A DNA stretch of 28,024 nt, taken from positions 1-28,024 of the forward strand of contig URXH01000014.1 in the NCBI GenBank assembly GCA_900551675.1, given 5' to 3'. Under the pieces are notes generated by a model, which was not told where the DNA came from, ran no database searches, and worked only from the letters and a program-made list of their open reading frames with translations. Origin of the DNA: an uncultured bacterium. GTDB lineage: Bacteria; Cyanobacteriota; Vampirovibrionia; Gastranaerophilales; Gastranaerophilaceae. Below, piece after piece: positions 1 through 7,431 of the stretch (positions within the stretch are counted from its first letter, which is position 1; every line of letters starts with the position of its first letter). The position numbers were made by a program, and so were the translations under genes.

Positions 1-33
<33 letters not shown>

Positions 34-74
34 AAACAATCTTTACATTTTTATCAAATCAATACCCATCTATA

Positions 75-101
75 TCTTCCCTAATCAGGGAAGACTTTTT
101 T
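75..101 (+). terminator. Intrinsic terminator of an upstream gene
   Basis: TCTTCCCT, loop AATC, AGGGAAGA form a perfect 8-bp stem followed by C and six T. It would end a rightward transcript whose gene lies off the left edge. Confidence 0.75.
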
Positions 102-115
102 ACTGTTTCCAGCAC

Positions 116-144
116 TTGACAAACAGAATAAAATCGTAAATAAT
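116..144 (+). promoter_or_regulatory. Sigma70-type promoter of small RNA
   Basis: A perfect TTGACA (116-121) is followed after 17 bases by AATAAT (139-144), one mismatch from TATAAT. The predicted start is about 151-153, just before the structured RNA at 152-231. It follows directly after a terminator, so it begins an independent unit. Confidence 0.65.
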
Positions 145-151
145 ATAAATA

Positions 152-231
152 CAGGGTGGCAGCTCGTCAAGCTAGCCGGATGCCCTTAGAGGTCTAACGG
201 TTCTTATCTGTTCAGGTAAGAGCCGTTTTTT
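152..231 (+). ncRNA. Small structured RNA of unknown family
   Basis: This roughly 80-nt unit has a promoter, no plausible reading frame and its own terminator. Three helices are visible. The first (about 153-184) nests GGG/CCC, GGC/GCC and AGCT/AGCT around a CGTCA loop. The second is TTAGA/TCTAA (186-197). The third is the terminator stem. The string AGGGTGGCA recalls a T-box antiterminator, but the invariant TGGNACCGCG is not present and there is no room for stem I after the promoter. It does not match any riboswitch family I can recall. It may be a trans-acting small RNA; no gene that it could control as a leader follows within 300 bases. Confidence 0.5.
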
Positions 232-232
232 A
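196..232 (+). terminator. Terminator of the small RNA
   Basis: An 11-bp stem (CGGTTCTTATC paired with GGTAAGAGCCG, including two G-U pairs) with a short loop is followed by six T at 226-231. Confidence 0.8.
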
Positions 233-543
233 ATACAAATAAAATCATAAAAATTAGTAATAAACTAATATTGAATTTATCCATATCAGCCCCCTTTCTA
301 GTCGGGAACCAACCCGAGGTCTACAATGTATATGTAGGCGGTTCCGTTTCGAAAAAGACATCTTTTACCCTGTGTTTTTTATATTACCATAAACATAACT
401 ATTTAACGATTGTTACTTACCCTCTCTCTAGCTCTCTCCCAAGGAGAGAGGACGTTTAACAATTTCCCCTCCCTCTATTAAGGGAAGGAGCTTAATTCCC
501 CTCCCTCGGGGGAGGGGGTAGGGGAGAGGGTCTGCTATTTATA
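233..543. repeat. Gene-free stretch with GC-rich palindromes
   Basis: No convincing gene lies here. The left half (270-360) is plain sequence with a small CGGG/CCCG hairpin near 303-316. The right half holds several C/G palindromes: CTCTCTCC/GGAGAGAG near 431-450, a CCCTCCCT-type hairpin near 463-490, and the strong CCCCTCCCTCGGGGGAGGGG hairpin at 499-518. An open frame at 271-459 runs through these repeats and looks accidental. Confidence 0.6.
498..530. repeat. GC-rich direct repeat left of DUF559 gene
   Basis: A perfect CCCCTCCCTCGGGGGAGGGG hairpin followed by a G-rich tail ending GGGGAGAGGG. A near-identical copy in the same orientation lies at 992-1026, on the other side of the DUF559 gene. 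Hairpins of this kind (CCTCTCCC/GGGAGAGG) are dispersed in many bacterial genomes and often accompany DUF559 genes. Confidence 0.75.
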
Positions 544-552
544 TGGTATAAT
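544..552 (+). promoter_or_regulatory. Extended -10 promoter of DUF559 gene
   Basis: TGGTATAAT is a perfect -10 with the TGn extension. Only six bases separate it from the ATG at 559, so transcription should begin at or beside the start codon. No ribosome binding site is present, which suggests a leaderless mRNA. Confidence 0.6.
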
Positions 553-558
553 TTTACT

Positions 559-951
559 ATGACTTTTAATGAACATTATTCTCAAAAATCTCTTAATTAT
601 GCTAAAGAATTAAGAAAAAATATGACTGATTTTGAACAAAGACTCTGGTACTACCTGAGAGCAAAACGTTTTTTAGGGTTGAAATTTAAGCGTCAAGCTC
701 CTATTGGTAGTTACATTGTTGACTTTTTATGCAAAGAAGCAAAACTTATTATTGAACTTGATGGTTCGGGGCATCTTGATGAAAAGCAAACTAAATATGA
801 TGATAAAAGAGATGAATATTTAAAAAATTTAGGGTATAAGGTTTTAAGAATTTATAATAATGAGTTTAATGAGATAGATAATGTTTTAGAATATATACGC
901 ATAAACTTACCCTCTCCCAAGAGAGGGAAATCATTAAATGTACTCTATTAA
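559..951 (+). CDS. DUF559 family endonuclease-like protein
   Basis: The 130-residue product belongs to the DUF559 (PF04480) family, whose fold is that of Vsr-like PD-(D/E)XK nucleases. Visible family signatures are KELRKNMTDFEQRLWYYLR near the N-terminus, FKRQAPIGSYIVDF (about 43-56) and KLIIELDGSGH (about 62-72). The Asp of IVDF and the E-x-D of IELDG sit where nuclease acidic residues are expected. The last 15 residues (SPKRGKSLNVLY) are encoded by palindromic repeat sequence that has become coding. Flanking GC-rich direct repeats (498-530 and 992-1026) enclose the gene. A second, diverged copy lies at 7036-7410. The biological role of the family is unsettled; DNA repair or mobility of the associated repeats are both possible. 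No ribosome binding site precedes the ATG. Confidence 0.85.
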   Translation: MTFNEHYSQKSLNYAKELRKNMTDFEQRLWYYLRAKRFLGLKFKRQAPIGSYIVDFLCKEAKLIIELDGSGHLDEKQTKYDDKRDEYLKNLGYKVLRIYNNEFNEIDNVLEYIRINLPSPKRGKSLNVLY

Positions 952-991
952 CCTTTAGAGAGGGTAAAAATAGAAAAAATGAATTTACAGC

Positions 992-1026
992 TCCCCTCCC
1001 TCGGGGGAGGGGATGGGGGGAGAGGG
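992..1026. repeat. GC-rich direct repeat right of DUF559 gene
   Basis: Same orientation and nearly the same sequence as 498-530, with the same central 20-base palindrome. It also lies just after the rdgB stop codon on the other strand, where its hairpin could block converging transcripts. Confidence 0.75.
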
Positions 1027-1030
1027 TAAA

Positions 1031-1609
1031 TTAATTGTTATTCAAATACTCCAACACTTTCCTCAATGCTCTGCCTCTGTGAGATATTTCATTTTTTTCT
1101 TCTTCAGACATCTCTGCCATAGTTTTTTTATATTCAGTATCTTTTGTTAGAAAAACAGGATCATAACCGAAGCCGTTTGTGCCGGATTGCGTATAAGATA
1201 TTTTCCCCTGGCATTCTCCGCGGGTTTGGAATAATATATTTCCGTCTTTATCAACAAGAGTCATTGCACAGACAAATTTTGCTTTTCTGTTTATTTCATC
1301 TTTTAAAACACCTAACAATTTATCAATCCGCGCCTGAGCTGTTTGGGCGTATCTTGCGGAATGGATCCCGGGGGCGCCGCCCAGAGCCTCCACACACAAT
1401 CCAGAATCATCTGCCAATGATACATTTCCGCTCACATGTGCGGCTTCACGTGCTTTTATCAAAGAATTTTCTTCAAACGTTTTACCGTCTTCTATCGGAT
1501 TAAAATCATCGGGAGGCAAGATAAATTCAATATCTGTTCCTTGAGCGATTTCGTTTATTTCCTGTAATTTATGTGCGTTGCCTGTGGCAAATACGATTGT
1601 TTGTTTCAT
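1031..1609 (-). CDS. rdgB: XTP/dITP diphosphatase (RdgB/HAM1)
   Basis: It hydrolyses non-canonical purine triphosphates (dITP, XTP) to monophosphate and pyrophosphate, keeping deaminated bases out of DNA and RNA. The 192-residue product has all family landmarks: FATGNAHKLQE at the N-terminus, FEENSLIKA, ADDSGL (general-base Asp region), SARYA, GFGYDPVF and the C-terminal ISHRGRAL. Length is typical. The start is supported by AGGAC seven bases before the ATG. It lies 127 bp downstream of uppS on the same strand and could be read from the uppS promoter, although a repeat lies between them. Overlapping frames on the other strand are shadows. Confidence 0.95.
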   Translation of the reverse strand: MKQTIVFATGNAHKLQEINEIAQGTDIEFILPPDDFNPIEDGKTFEENSLIKAREAAHVSGNVSLADDSGLCVEALGGAPGIHSARYAQTAQARIDKLLGVLKDEINRKAKFVCAMTLVDKDGNILFQTRGECQGKISYTQSGTNGFGYDPVFLTKDTEYKKTMAEMSEEEKNEISHRGRALRKVLEYLNNN

Positions 1610-1699
1610 ATTAGTGTCCTGTTATTTTTTGAAGATAAGAGATAGGCTCATTTATAGATTTTGAAATAAGTTCAGAATGACTAATATTTACGAAACAGG

Positions 1700-1736
1700 C
1701 TTACCTTCTTACCCTCCTATCTTCTTATCTTCTATC
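1700..1736. repeat. Pyrimidine-rich repeat (CCTATCTTCTTA type)
   Basis: The segment has the pattern ACCCTCCTATCTTCTTATC. The same pattern occurs as both arms of an inverted repeat at 14039-14117. Here it fills the uppS-rdgB gap as a single arm, so it may be a degenerate copy. Confidence 0.5.
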
Positions 1737-2465
1737 TTATTTTCCAAACCTTCTCTGTCTGTTGTGGAATTCTTCTATCGCAATAACAAGCGAATTTTTA
1801 TCAAATTCAGGCCAGTATTGTTTTGTAATATAAATCTCCGAATACGCAATCTGCCACAAAAGATAATTTGAAATCCTCATCTCACCGCCTGTTCTTATTA
1901 ATAAATCAGGATCGGGAATATTTTTTGTGTATAAGTTTTCCGATATTAAATCTTCGGTTATATCTTCCGGTCTAATTCCTTTTGCTGCAATATTTTTTAC
2001 GGCATGGACAATTTCATCTCTTGATCCGTAATTAAAAGCAATCTGTAAATGAACACCTGTATTATTTTTTGTGGTTTCAACAGAATTTTGAAGAATTTTT
2101 TGTAATTTCTCGCTTAATTTTGTTGTGTCGCCTATAAACGAAATTACAACACCTTCTGCGTGCATTTCCGCAAGCTCATTTGTAAGAGTAATTGCAAGAA
2201 GTTCCATTAAAAAATCAACTTCTTCCTTTTTTCTGTTCCAGTTTTCCGTTGAAAATGCGTAGACAGTTAAATATTTTATCCCGAAATCATTGCAGGCTCG
2301 CAAAGTTTTTTTCAAAGCGTCAACACCTTTTTTGTGCCCCATAGCGGAAGGTAAATTCTTTTCTTTTGCCCACCTTCTGTTGCCGTCCATTATTATTGCA
2401 ATATGCTGTAAATTTGTTTCTTTTACTGTCTGTGAGGTAATTAAATCTTTTTCTAAAGTTTCCAT
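1737..2465 (-). CDS. uppS: Di-trans,poly-cis-undecaprenyl diphosphate synthase
   Basis: UppS condenses eight isopentenyl diphosphates onto farnesyl diphosphate to make the C55 carrier lipid for peptidoglycan and surface polysaccharides. The 242-residue product shows IAIIMDGNRRWAK (catalytic Asp27), GHKKGVDALK, TVYAFSTENWNR, NYGSRDEIVHA and the C-terminal PDLLIRTGGEMRISNYLLWQ. The open frame extends 87 codons further upstream, but that part runs antisense through the fusA start and has no family similarity, so METLEKD at 2465 is the start. A perfect TATAAT lies seven bases before this ATG with TTGATA 16 bases upstream, implying a leaderless mRNA. fusA is divergent. Confidence 0.95.
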   Translation of the reverse strand: METLEKDLITSQTVKETNLQHIAIIMDGNRRWAKEKNLPSAMGHKKGVDALKKTLRACNDFGIKYLTVYAFSTENWNRKKEEVDFLMELLAITLTNELAEMHAEGVVISFIGDTTKLSEKLQKILQNSVETTKNNTGVHLQIAFNYGSRDEIVHAVKNIAAKGIRPEDITEDLISENLYTKNIPDPDLLIRTGGEMRISNYLLWQIAYSEIYITKQYWPEFDKNSLVIAIEEFHNRQRRFGK

Positions 2466-2472
2466 AATCCTA

Positions 2473-2500
2473 ATTATATTGCAAATATGTAAAATATCAA
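2473..2500 (-). promoter_or_regulatory. uppS promoter, leaderless spacing
   Basis: On the minus strand TTGATA (2500-2495), 16-base spacer, then TATAAT (2478-2473). Seven bases later comes the ATG, so the predicted transcription start is the start codon itself. Confidence 0.7.
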
Positions 2501-2554
2501 TAAATCCGTTTGTAAAAATATTTTTTTGTGTGATAATTTTAATGAGGCTAAAAA

Positions 2555-2560
2555 TATAAT
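2555..2560 (+). promoter_or_regulatory. Possible fusA -10 element
   Basis: A perfect TATAAT lies 35 bases before the fusA ATG. No good -35 box is visible, so the assignment rests on the hexamer and position. Confidence 0.4.
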
Positions 2561-2594
2561 AGCGATGTACACAATATAAAAAAGGAAACAAAAA

Positions 2595-4685
2595 ATGGCT
2601 AGAAAAACTCCATTGGAAAAAATCAGAAACATTGGTATTGCCGCTCACATTGATGCCGGTAAAACCACCACTACCGAACGTATTTTGTTTTATACAGGTA
2701 AAACTCATAAAATCGGTGAAGTTCACGATGGTGCTGCCGTAACAGACTTTATGGAGCAGGAACGTGAAAGAGGTATTACAATTCAGTCAGCTGCAGTTAC
2801 TGCTGAATGGAAAGGACACCAGATTAACATTATTGACACCCCGGGCCACGTTGACTTTACAATCGAAGTTGAAAGATCTCTTCGTGTATTGGACGGTGTT
2901 GTTGCAGTATTCTGTGCTGTTGGCGGTGTTCAATCTCAATCAGAAACTGTTTGGAGACAGGCTAACAGATATGAAGTACCGAGAATGGTTTTTGTTAACA
3001 AAATGGACAGAACCGGTGCAGACTTCTATAGAGTTGTTGACCAGATTAAAAACAGATTAGGAGCTAACGCTGTTCCTATTCAGCTTCCTATCGGTGCTGA
3101 AGATAAATTCACAGGCTTGATTGACCTTATGACAATGAAAGCCGAAATTTATACAAACGATTTGGGAACTGATATCAGAGAAGAAGATATTCCGGCTGAC
3201 ATGGCAGCTAAAACAAAAAAAAACAGAGCTGCTATGGTGGAAGCAATCGCTTCTGAAGACGATGCATTGATGGAAAAATATTTTGAAGATCCTGATTCAA
3301 TTACTGTAGAAGAATTGAAAAAAGGTTTAAGAAAAGCTGTTTGCGAAAACAAAATAGTTCCTGTTTGCTGCGGTACTGCTTTCAAAAACAAGGGTGTTCA
3401 GTTATTGTTGAACAACGTAGTTGACTATATGCCTTCACCTGTTGACGTTAAAGCAATCGAAGGCGAACTTGAAGATGGTACAAAAACAGAAAGACATTCA
3501 TCAGATTCAGAACCTTTCTCAGCTCTTGCTTTCAAAGTTATGACTGACCCTTATGTAGGCCGTTTAACTTTCTTGAGAGTTTATTCAGGCGTAATTACTG
3601 CAGGTTCTTATGTTCTTAACGCTACAAACGGTAAAAAAGAACGTATCGCAAGACTTGTTCGTATGTATGCAGATCAGCGTCTTGAAGAACAGGAAGTTTA
3701 TGCAGGCGACATTTGTGCAGCCGTTGGTTTGAAAGACACTACAACAGGTGATACTCTCTGCGATGAAAAAGCTCCGATTATCTTAGAAAGAATGACATTC
3801 CCCGAACCGGTTATTTCTGTTGCTATTGAACCGAAAACAAAAGCAGATCAGGATAAAATGGGTGTTGCTCTTCAAAAACTTGCAGAGGAAGATCCGTCAT
3901 TCCGTGTTAAATCTGATACGGAAACAGGGCAGACTATTATTTCAGGTATGGGCGAACTTCACCTTGACATCATCGTTGACCGTATGTTAAGAGAATTCAA
4001 AGTAGAAGCTAACATTGGTAAACCTCAGGTTGCATACAGAGAAACAATCCGTGGAAACGCTGATCAGGATTCTAAATTTATCCGTCAGTCAGGTGGTAAA
4101 GGTCAATACGGACACGTTAAAGTTAGAATTTCTCCTGCTGAAGAAAATGCCGGATTTGTATTCGAAAACAAAATTGTCGGCGGTGCTATTCCTAAAGAAT
4201 ACATTGAACCTGCAAGAAAAGGTATGGAAGAAGCTTTAGAAGGCGGTATTCTTGCTGGATTCCCGATGATCGATGTTAAAGTTGAACTTTATGACGGTTC
4301 TTACCACGAAGTTGACTCTTCTGAAATGGCGTTCAAAATCGCAGGTTCTATGGCAATCAAAGAAGGTTGCCGCAAAGCTCAGCCTTGCATTCTTGAACCG
4401 ATGATGAAAGTTGAAATTGAAATTCCTGATGAATTTACGGGAACAATTATCGGCGATATTTCAAGAAGACGCGGACGTGTAGAAGGACAGGAACCGGTCG
4501 GAAATACCGGAAACGTTATTGTAAGAGCTATTGTTCCTCTTGCGAACATGTTCGGTTACGCAACTGATTTGAGATCAAACACTCAGGGACGCGGAACTTT
4601 CTCTATGGAATTTAATCACTATGAACAAGTTCCTGCAAATATCGAGAAAGAAATTATCGAAAAATCAGGCGCATCTGCTAAATAA
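2595..4685 (+). CDS. fusA: Elongation factor G
   Basis: EF-G is the GTPase that moves tRNA and mRNA through the ribosome and, with ribosome recycling factor, splits it. The 696-residue product is full length. Visible GTPase motifs are AAHIDAGKTTTTERIL (P-loop, residues 16-31), ERGITIQSAA (switch I), DTPGHVDF (switch II) and NKMDRTG. Domain IV and V signatures follow (GKGQYGHVKV, GSMAIKEGCRKAQP, GTIIGDISRRRGRVEGQE). AAAGGAAAC lies just upstream of the ATG. It stands alone rather than in the usual str operon with rpsL, rpsG and tuf. The EF-G subtype cannot be settled by eye. Codon use is regular, as expected for a highly expressed gene. A terminator follows at 4709-4748. Confidence 0.97.
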   Translation: MARKTPLEKIRNIGIAAHIDAGKTTTTERILFYTGKTHKIGEVHDGAAVTDFMEQERERGITIQSAAVTAEWKGHQINIIDTPGHVDFTIEVERSLRVLDGVVAVFCAVGGVQSQSETVWRQANRYEVPRMVFVNKMDRTGADFYRVVDQIKNRLGANAVPIQLPIGAEDKFTGLIDLMTMKAEIYTNDLGTDIREEDIPADMAAKTKKNRAAMVEAIASEDDALMEKYFEDPDSITVEELKKGLRKAVCENKIVPVCCGTAFKNKGVQLLLNNVVDYMPSPVDVKAIEGELEDGTKTERHSSDSEPFSALAFKVMTDPYVGRLTFLRVYSGVITAGSYVLNATNGKKERIARLVRMYADQRLEEQEVYAGDICAAVGLKDTTTGDTLCDEKAPIILERMTFPEPVISVAIEPKTKADQDKMGVALQKLAEEDPSFRVKSDTETGQTIISGMGELHLDIIVDRMLREFKVEANIGKPQVAYRETIRGNADQDSKFIRQSGGKGQYGHVKVRISPAEENAGFVFENKIVGGAIPKEYIEPARKGMEEALEGGILAGFPMIDVKVELYDGSYHEVDSSEMAFKIAGSMAIKEGCRKAQPCILEPMMKVEIEIPDEFTGTIIGDISRRRGRVEGQEPVGNTGNVIVRAIVPLANMFGYATDLRSNTQGRGTFSMEFNHYEQVPANIEKEIIEKSGASAK

Positions 4686-4708
4686 GCAAATAAACTAAGC
4701 TAAATAAC

Positions 4709-4748
4709 AAAAAACAGACCTTTCAAAATTTCATGGGTCTGTTTTTGT
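4709..4748. terminator. Bidirectional terminator between fusA and orphan gene
   Basis: ACAGACC (4714-4720) pairs with GGTCTGT (4736-4742), followed by a T run on the plus strand and by T bases on the minus strand too. It can end fusA and, reading leftward, the gene at 4847-6748. Confidence 0.75.
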
Positions 4749-4774
4749 TATTTTATATAAAATTTTGTCTAAAA

Positions 4775-4833
4775 TGTCATTCTGAACTAGCATCAGAATC
4801 TTATTGAACTCCTGAAACAAATTCAGGATGACA
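4775..4833. repeat. Short inverted-repeat element (TGTCATTCTGAA ends)
   Basis: The 59-bp element starts TGTCATTCTGAA and ends TTCAGGATGACA, imperfect inverted repeats, with an inner hairpin CCTGAAACAAATTCAGG. The inner motif (CTGAAACAAGTTCAG plus ATGACA) recurs within elements at 15540-15629 and 18979-19111. It carries no gene. Confidence 0.65.
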
Positions 4834-4846
4834 AAATGTTTTAAAA

Positions 4847-6748
4847 TTATCCGAATGTCTTAAAAGAAGCTTCAACGTTTTTATCAACTACGTTTTTAAC
4901 CGAATCATATTCTGTCTGGAGTGCTGAATGTTCTGTATCAAGTTTTTTTAATTCAAGATCCAGTTTTTTGTCTTTATTTTCCAGATCAGTCATATCCTGA
5001 TTGTATTTTGATTCGGCAGCAGCTATAGCTCTTTCGTCAGCTACCTCCTGAATACAGTTATCTTCAGAAATTGTTGTTGCAACAAATCCTTTGTCAGTTG
5101 TTGAATAATATTCTAATCTTAAAGTTCCGTCTCTTAATGCATTTTCAAAAGTTACGTTATCTTTCAACGGAGATTTTTGAACATTGCCTGCTGTTCCTGT
5201 TCCAACCGAAGCATAGATATAATGCTCAGGATCTCTTGCTGCATCTGCTGCGGTAGTTGTATAGGTAAAGTATCCGCTTGACTGCATTTTTGTGAAAATA
5301 TTTTTGTAATACTTTAAAATACTTGTATTCTCTGCATTAGATGCATTTTGAAGCAAATCAGGATCATATTCAAGATGGTATTGTGATGTTGTGGCTCCGT
5401 CATTTGTTCTTAAATATGCTTCGGTTATTGCCATTGCATAATCAAACAAGTCTCTTGATTCCTGAGTTGTACCCTCATAGTTGATAGGCTCATAGATGAA
5501 TTTGCTCTCGTCATACTGAAGTTTTTCCTTTGTTTCATCTTTGTAATCATCATAGGCTATTTCGTTACCATCTGCATCATAACATTTATTGACTATAAGG
5601 TCATCCGAATATGCATCATAAGGTATTGGAGTATTAGAACTATCAACATATTTTAATTCATAGTTTGAATTATTTTTTACTGTATCTGAATATGCATCCT
5701 TAGCAATAACCGCTCCTTCTGCGTTTTTACATTCTATTCTTGCGATTTTGCTTTGTGTTTCATATGTAAAACTATCAACTGTGCCATCACCGTCAGAGTC
5801 GTAATCAAAAGAAAGTACGTTCCCGTCTGCGTCTTTATATTCAACAGAAGTAGCATTCTTTATAGTTTCTTCCGAATAAGTATCATAGGCAATCTGAGTA
5901 CCATTGTTATAATACCTTGCAGTGTAATTTTGTTTTACAGCATCTGAATATGTATTAGGGCTGGTTACTGTATTCCCTTCAGGATCTATATATTCAATGC
6001 TTGCAGCATTATCTATTGTTTCCTGAGTGTAAGCATCTGTATAAATTTCGTTGTCATTCTTGTCTATAGGAACTCCAGAAGCATTTGTTATGTAAGCAAC
6101 ATTCCCGTCTGCATCGACAGGCTGACCGTCTTCATTTGTCTTGAGATATCCTGCATAACCTTGACCGATAGCATAATCGTTTTGGTTATTTATATCTCCG
6201 CCAGCTGCAATTGTTTCTGTCCAGCTAAAACCGAAATCGTGTTCATTGTCGCCAAGATTAATACCAACTGTCGCAAAATATTTGTCCCAGGCTTCATGAA
6301 TTTTCTGTTCTGCATCTGCCTGCTGGGCGGTTTTTTCCGAATCATTTTTATAAGTTTTCTGAACATTAATATCAACTTGGGAGTACCCGAGATTTGCAAG
6401 AAACTGGTTATAATTTCCGTTTGATTCAGAATATGCATCTGCAAGGTTCTCTGTTACAAGAATTCTGCCTTTGGTGTCGGTAACAACATACTGTTTGGTA
6501 TTTTCAGCCATCTGCAAACCAGTCATAAGGTTGTATGAAATATCAGAATATGTAGCTTCTGCACCGTTAAAACCTGTTAAAACCGTCAATTTAGTAGCAG
6601 ATAAAGCTTCATTATATTCATTAGTAATCTGTTGTGTTTGGTCAGCTAATCTTTGTTTTGAATAGGAAACACTCTGACCGGTATTTTCGTTATTGGTCAG
6701 TCTTGCCGTAATGCTTAAAAGTCTAGCTTGTGATGCTGCCATTCCCAT
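4847..6748 (-). CDS. Orphan repeat-containing protein, filament-like ends
   Basis: I recognise the style of this 633-residue protein from gut Vampirovibrionia but know no function. Residues 1-80 are predicted helical (SQARLLSITARLTNNENTGQ), with no signal peptide. Residues 200-415 form about seven degenerate repeats of 22-30 residues with the pattern (D/N)-x-Y-S-(D/E)...Y-x-(D/N)-(A/P)-(D/E)-G-N, including an EF-hand-like loop DSDGDGTVD (317-325). Residues 570-633 are a heptad-rich coiled coil ending NVEASFKTFG. Helical ends around a variable centre, without a signal peptide, recall flagellin, hook-associated or type III secreted proteins; this is inference. The 108-residue protein at 22976-23302 shares both end patterns. 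GGAAAGGG lies eight bases before the first ATG, favouring MGMAAS over the second Met. Confidence 0.8.
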   Translation of the reverse strand: MGMAASQARLLSITARLTNNENTGQSVSYSKQRLADQTQQITNEYNEALSATKLTVLTGFNGAEATYSDISYNLMTGLQMAENTKQYVVTDTKGRILVTENLADAYSESNGNYNQFLANLGYSQVDINVQKTYKNDSEKTAQQADAEQKIHEAWDKYFATVGINLGDNEHDFGFSWTETIAAGGDINNQNDYAIGQGYAGYLKTNEDGQPVDADGNVAYITNASGVPIDKNDNEIYTDAYTQETIDNAASIEYIDPEGNTVTSPNTYSDAVKQNYTARYYNNGTQIAYDTYSEETIKNATSVEYKDADGNVLSFDYDSDGDGTVDSFTYETQSKIARIECKNAEGAVIAKDAYSDTVKNNSNYELKYVDSSNTPIPYDAYSDDLIVNKCYDADGNEIAYDDYKDETKEKLQYDESKFIYEPINYEGTTQESRDLFDYAMAITEAYLRTNDGATTSQYHLEYDPDLLQNASNAENTSILKYYKNIFTKMQSSGYFTYTTTAADAARDPEHYIYASVGTGTAGNVQKSPLKDNVTFENALRDGTLRLEYYSTTDKGFVATTISEDNCIQEVADERAIAAAESKYNQDMTDLENKDKKLDLELKKLDTEHSALQTEYDSVKNVVDKNVEASFKTFG

Positions 6749-6870
6749 TTTTTTTACCCTTTCCGTAAATTTTGGTGTGAGCTTTCATTTTGTGATTGGA
6801 AGCTGATTTCCTTTCAAATAGTTCCTTTAATCATGTTTACGGCATTATTTACAGAAATCTTTAAATTGTT

Positions 6871-6896
6871 ATTATAAAATGTTACAAAATATTTAC
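6871..6896 (-). promoter_or_regulatory. Promoter and upstream palindrome of orphan gene
   Basis: On the minus strand GTAAATATTTTGTAAC (6896-6881) lies four bases upstream of a perfect TATAAT (6876-6871). The leader to the ATG at 6748 would be about 115 bases. A motif with 14 of 16 matching bases precedes the orphan gene at 14335. Confidence 0.4.
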
Positions 6897-6910
6897 ATTT
6901 TAAATATAAG

Positions 6911-6985
6911 CACCCACCTTAATCCTCCCCCATAGGGGAAGGGAGCGTGCCGCTCCACCCGCCACATAAGATTTGCATAAACTTG
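6911..6985 (+). repeat. Composite: GC-rich hairpin plus family A repeat
   Basis: The first part, 6911-6943, contains CCTCCCCCATAGGGGAAGG and recurs at 7432-7460 and 7520-7553. The second part is a family A copy: hairpin GGAGCG-TGC-CGCTCC followed by ACCCGCCACATAAG and TTTGCATAA. The rest of the 287-bp gap between the orphan gene and the DUF559 gene shows nothing gene-like; a 66-codon frame through it reads repeat sequence. Confidence 0.75.
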
Positions 6986-7035
6986 GCTGGGCTGAGCTAA
7001 AGAAGGGGTATACCACTCCTCCAGAGAGAAAAAGA

Positions 7036-7410
7036 TTATAACTCCCTCTCCAATGGGAGAGGGTTGGGGTGAGGGCTGATTTGTAATTCAAGATATTCAA
7101 TTACACCTGAAATATTATTGTCTATATCATTATTCCAAAATCTTATTACTTTATAGCCAAGGCTTTCAAGAAATTTTGTCCTATCTTCATCATAATTAAT
7201 ATTTTTATCAATATTATGCTGCCCTCCATCAATTTCTATTATCAATTTTTCAGAGCGGCAAATAAAATCAACAATATAATTTCCAATAGGACACTGTCGC
7301 CTGAACGATAAATTATGAAATTGTCTATTACGTAGTAAATTCCATAGTTTGCGTTCTTGAGGAGTCAAATTTTTTCGCAACTGTCTGGCTAAAATATATT
7401 TTTTGTCCAT
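7036..7410 (-). CDS. DUF559 family endonuclease-like protein (second copy)
   Basis: The 124-residue product has the family core: ARQLRKNLTPQERKLWNLLR, FRRQCPIGNYIVDFICR and KLIIEIDGGQH, with the Asp of IVDF and the E-x-D of IEIDG as likely metal ligands of a PD-(D/E)XK fold. It is clearly related to the product of 559-951 but diverged, so the two are not a recent duplication. The C-terminal SPHPNPLPLEREL is the translation of a GC-rich palindrome at 7042-7077, a tail I recall as common in this family. A direct copy of that palindrome lies upstream at 7475-7510, so the gene is bracketed by direct repeats. No ribosome binding site precedes the ATG. Confidence 0.85.
   Translation of the reverse strand: MDKKYILARQLRKNLTPQERKLWNLLRNRQFHNLSFRRQCPIGNYIVDFICRSEKLIIEIDGGQHNIDKNINYDEDRTKFLESLGYKVIRFWNNDIDNNISGVIEYLELQISPHPNPLPLEREL
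7042..7077. repeat. GC-rich direct repeat overlapping DUF559 3' end
   Basis: CTCCCTCTCC/GGGAGAGGG hairpin followed by TTGGGGTGAGGGCT. It encodes the last residues and is matched in the same orientation at 7475-7510. Confidence 0.75.
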
Positions 7411-7431
7411 AATTTTTAATTAATATTAGCC

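Noticed and set aside
152..232. T-box riboswitch
   Set aside because: AGGGTGGCA followed by a terminator looks similar, but the conserved TGGNACCGCG is broken, the promoter leaves no room for stem I, and no synthetase or amino-acid gene follows.
271..459. 62-residue reading frame
   Set aside because: No ribosome binding site, runs into GC-rich repeats, and the composition is not protein-like.
2466..2726. N-terminal extension of UppS
   Set aside because: It runs antisense through the start of fusA, shows no family similarity, and the promoter and ATG at 2465 fit better.
6900..7100. 66-residue frame before the second DUF559 gene
   Set aside because: It is made of repeat sequence and overlaps the 3' end of the real gene in another frame.
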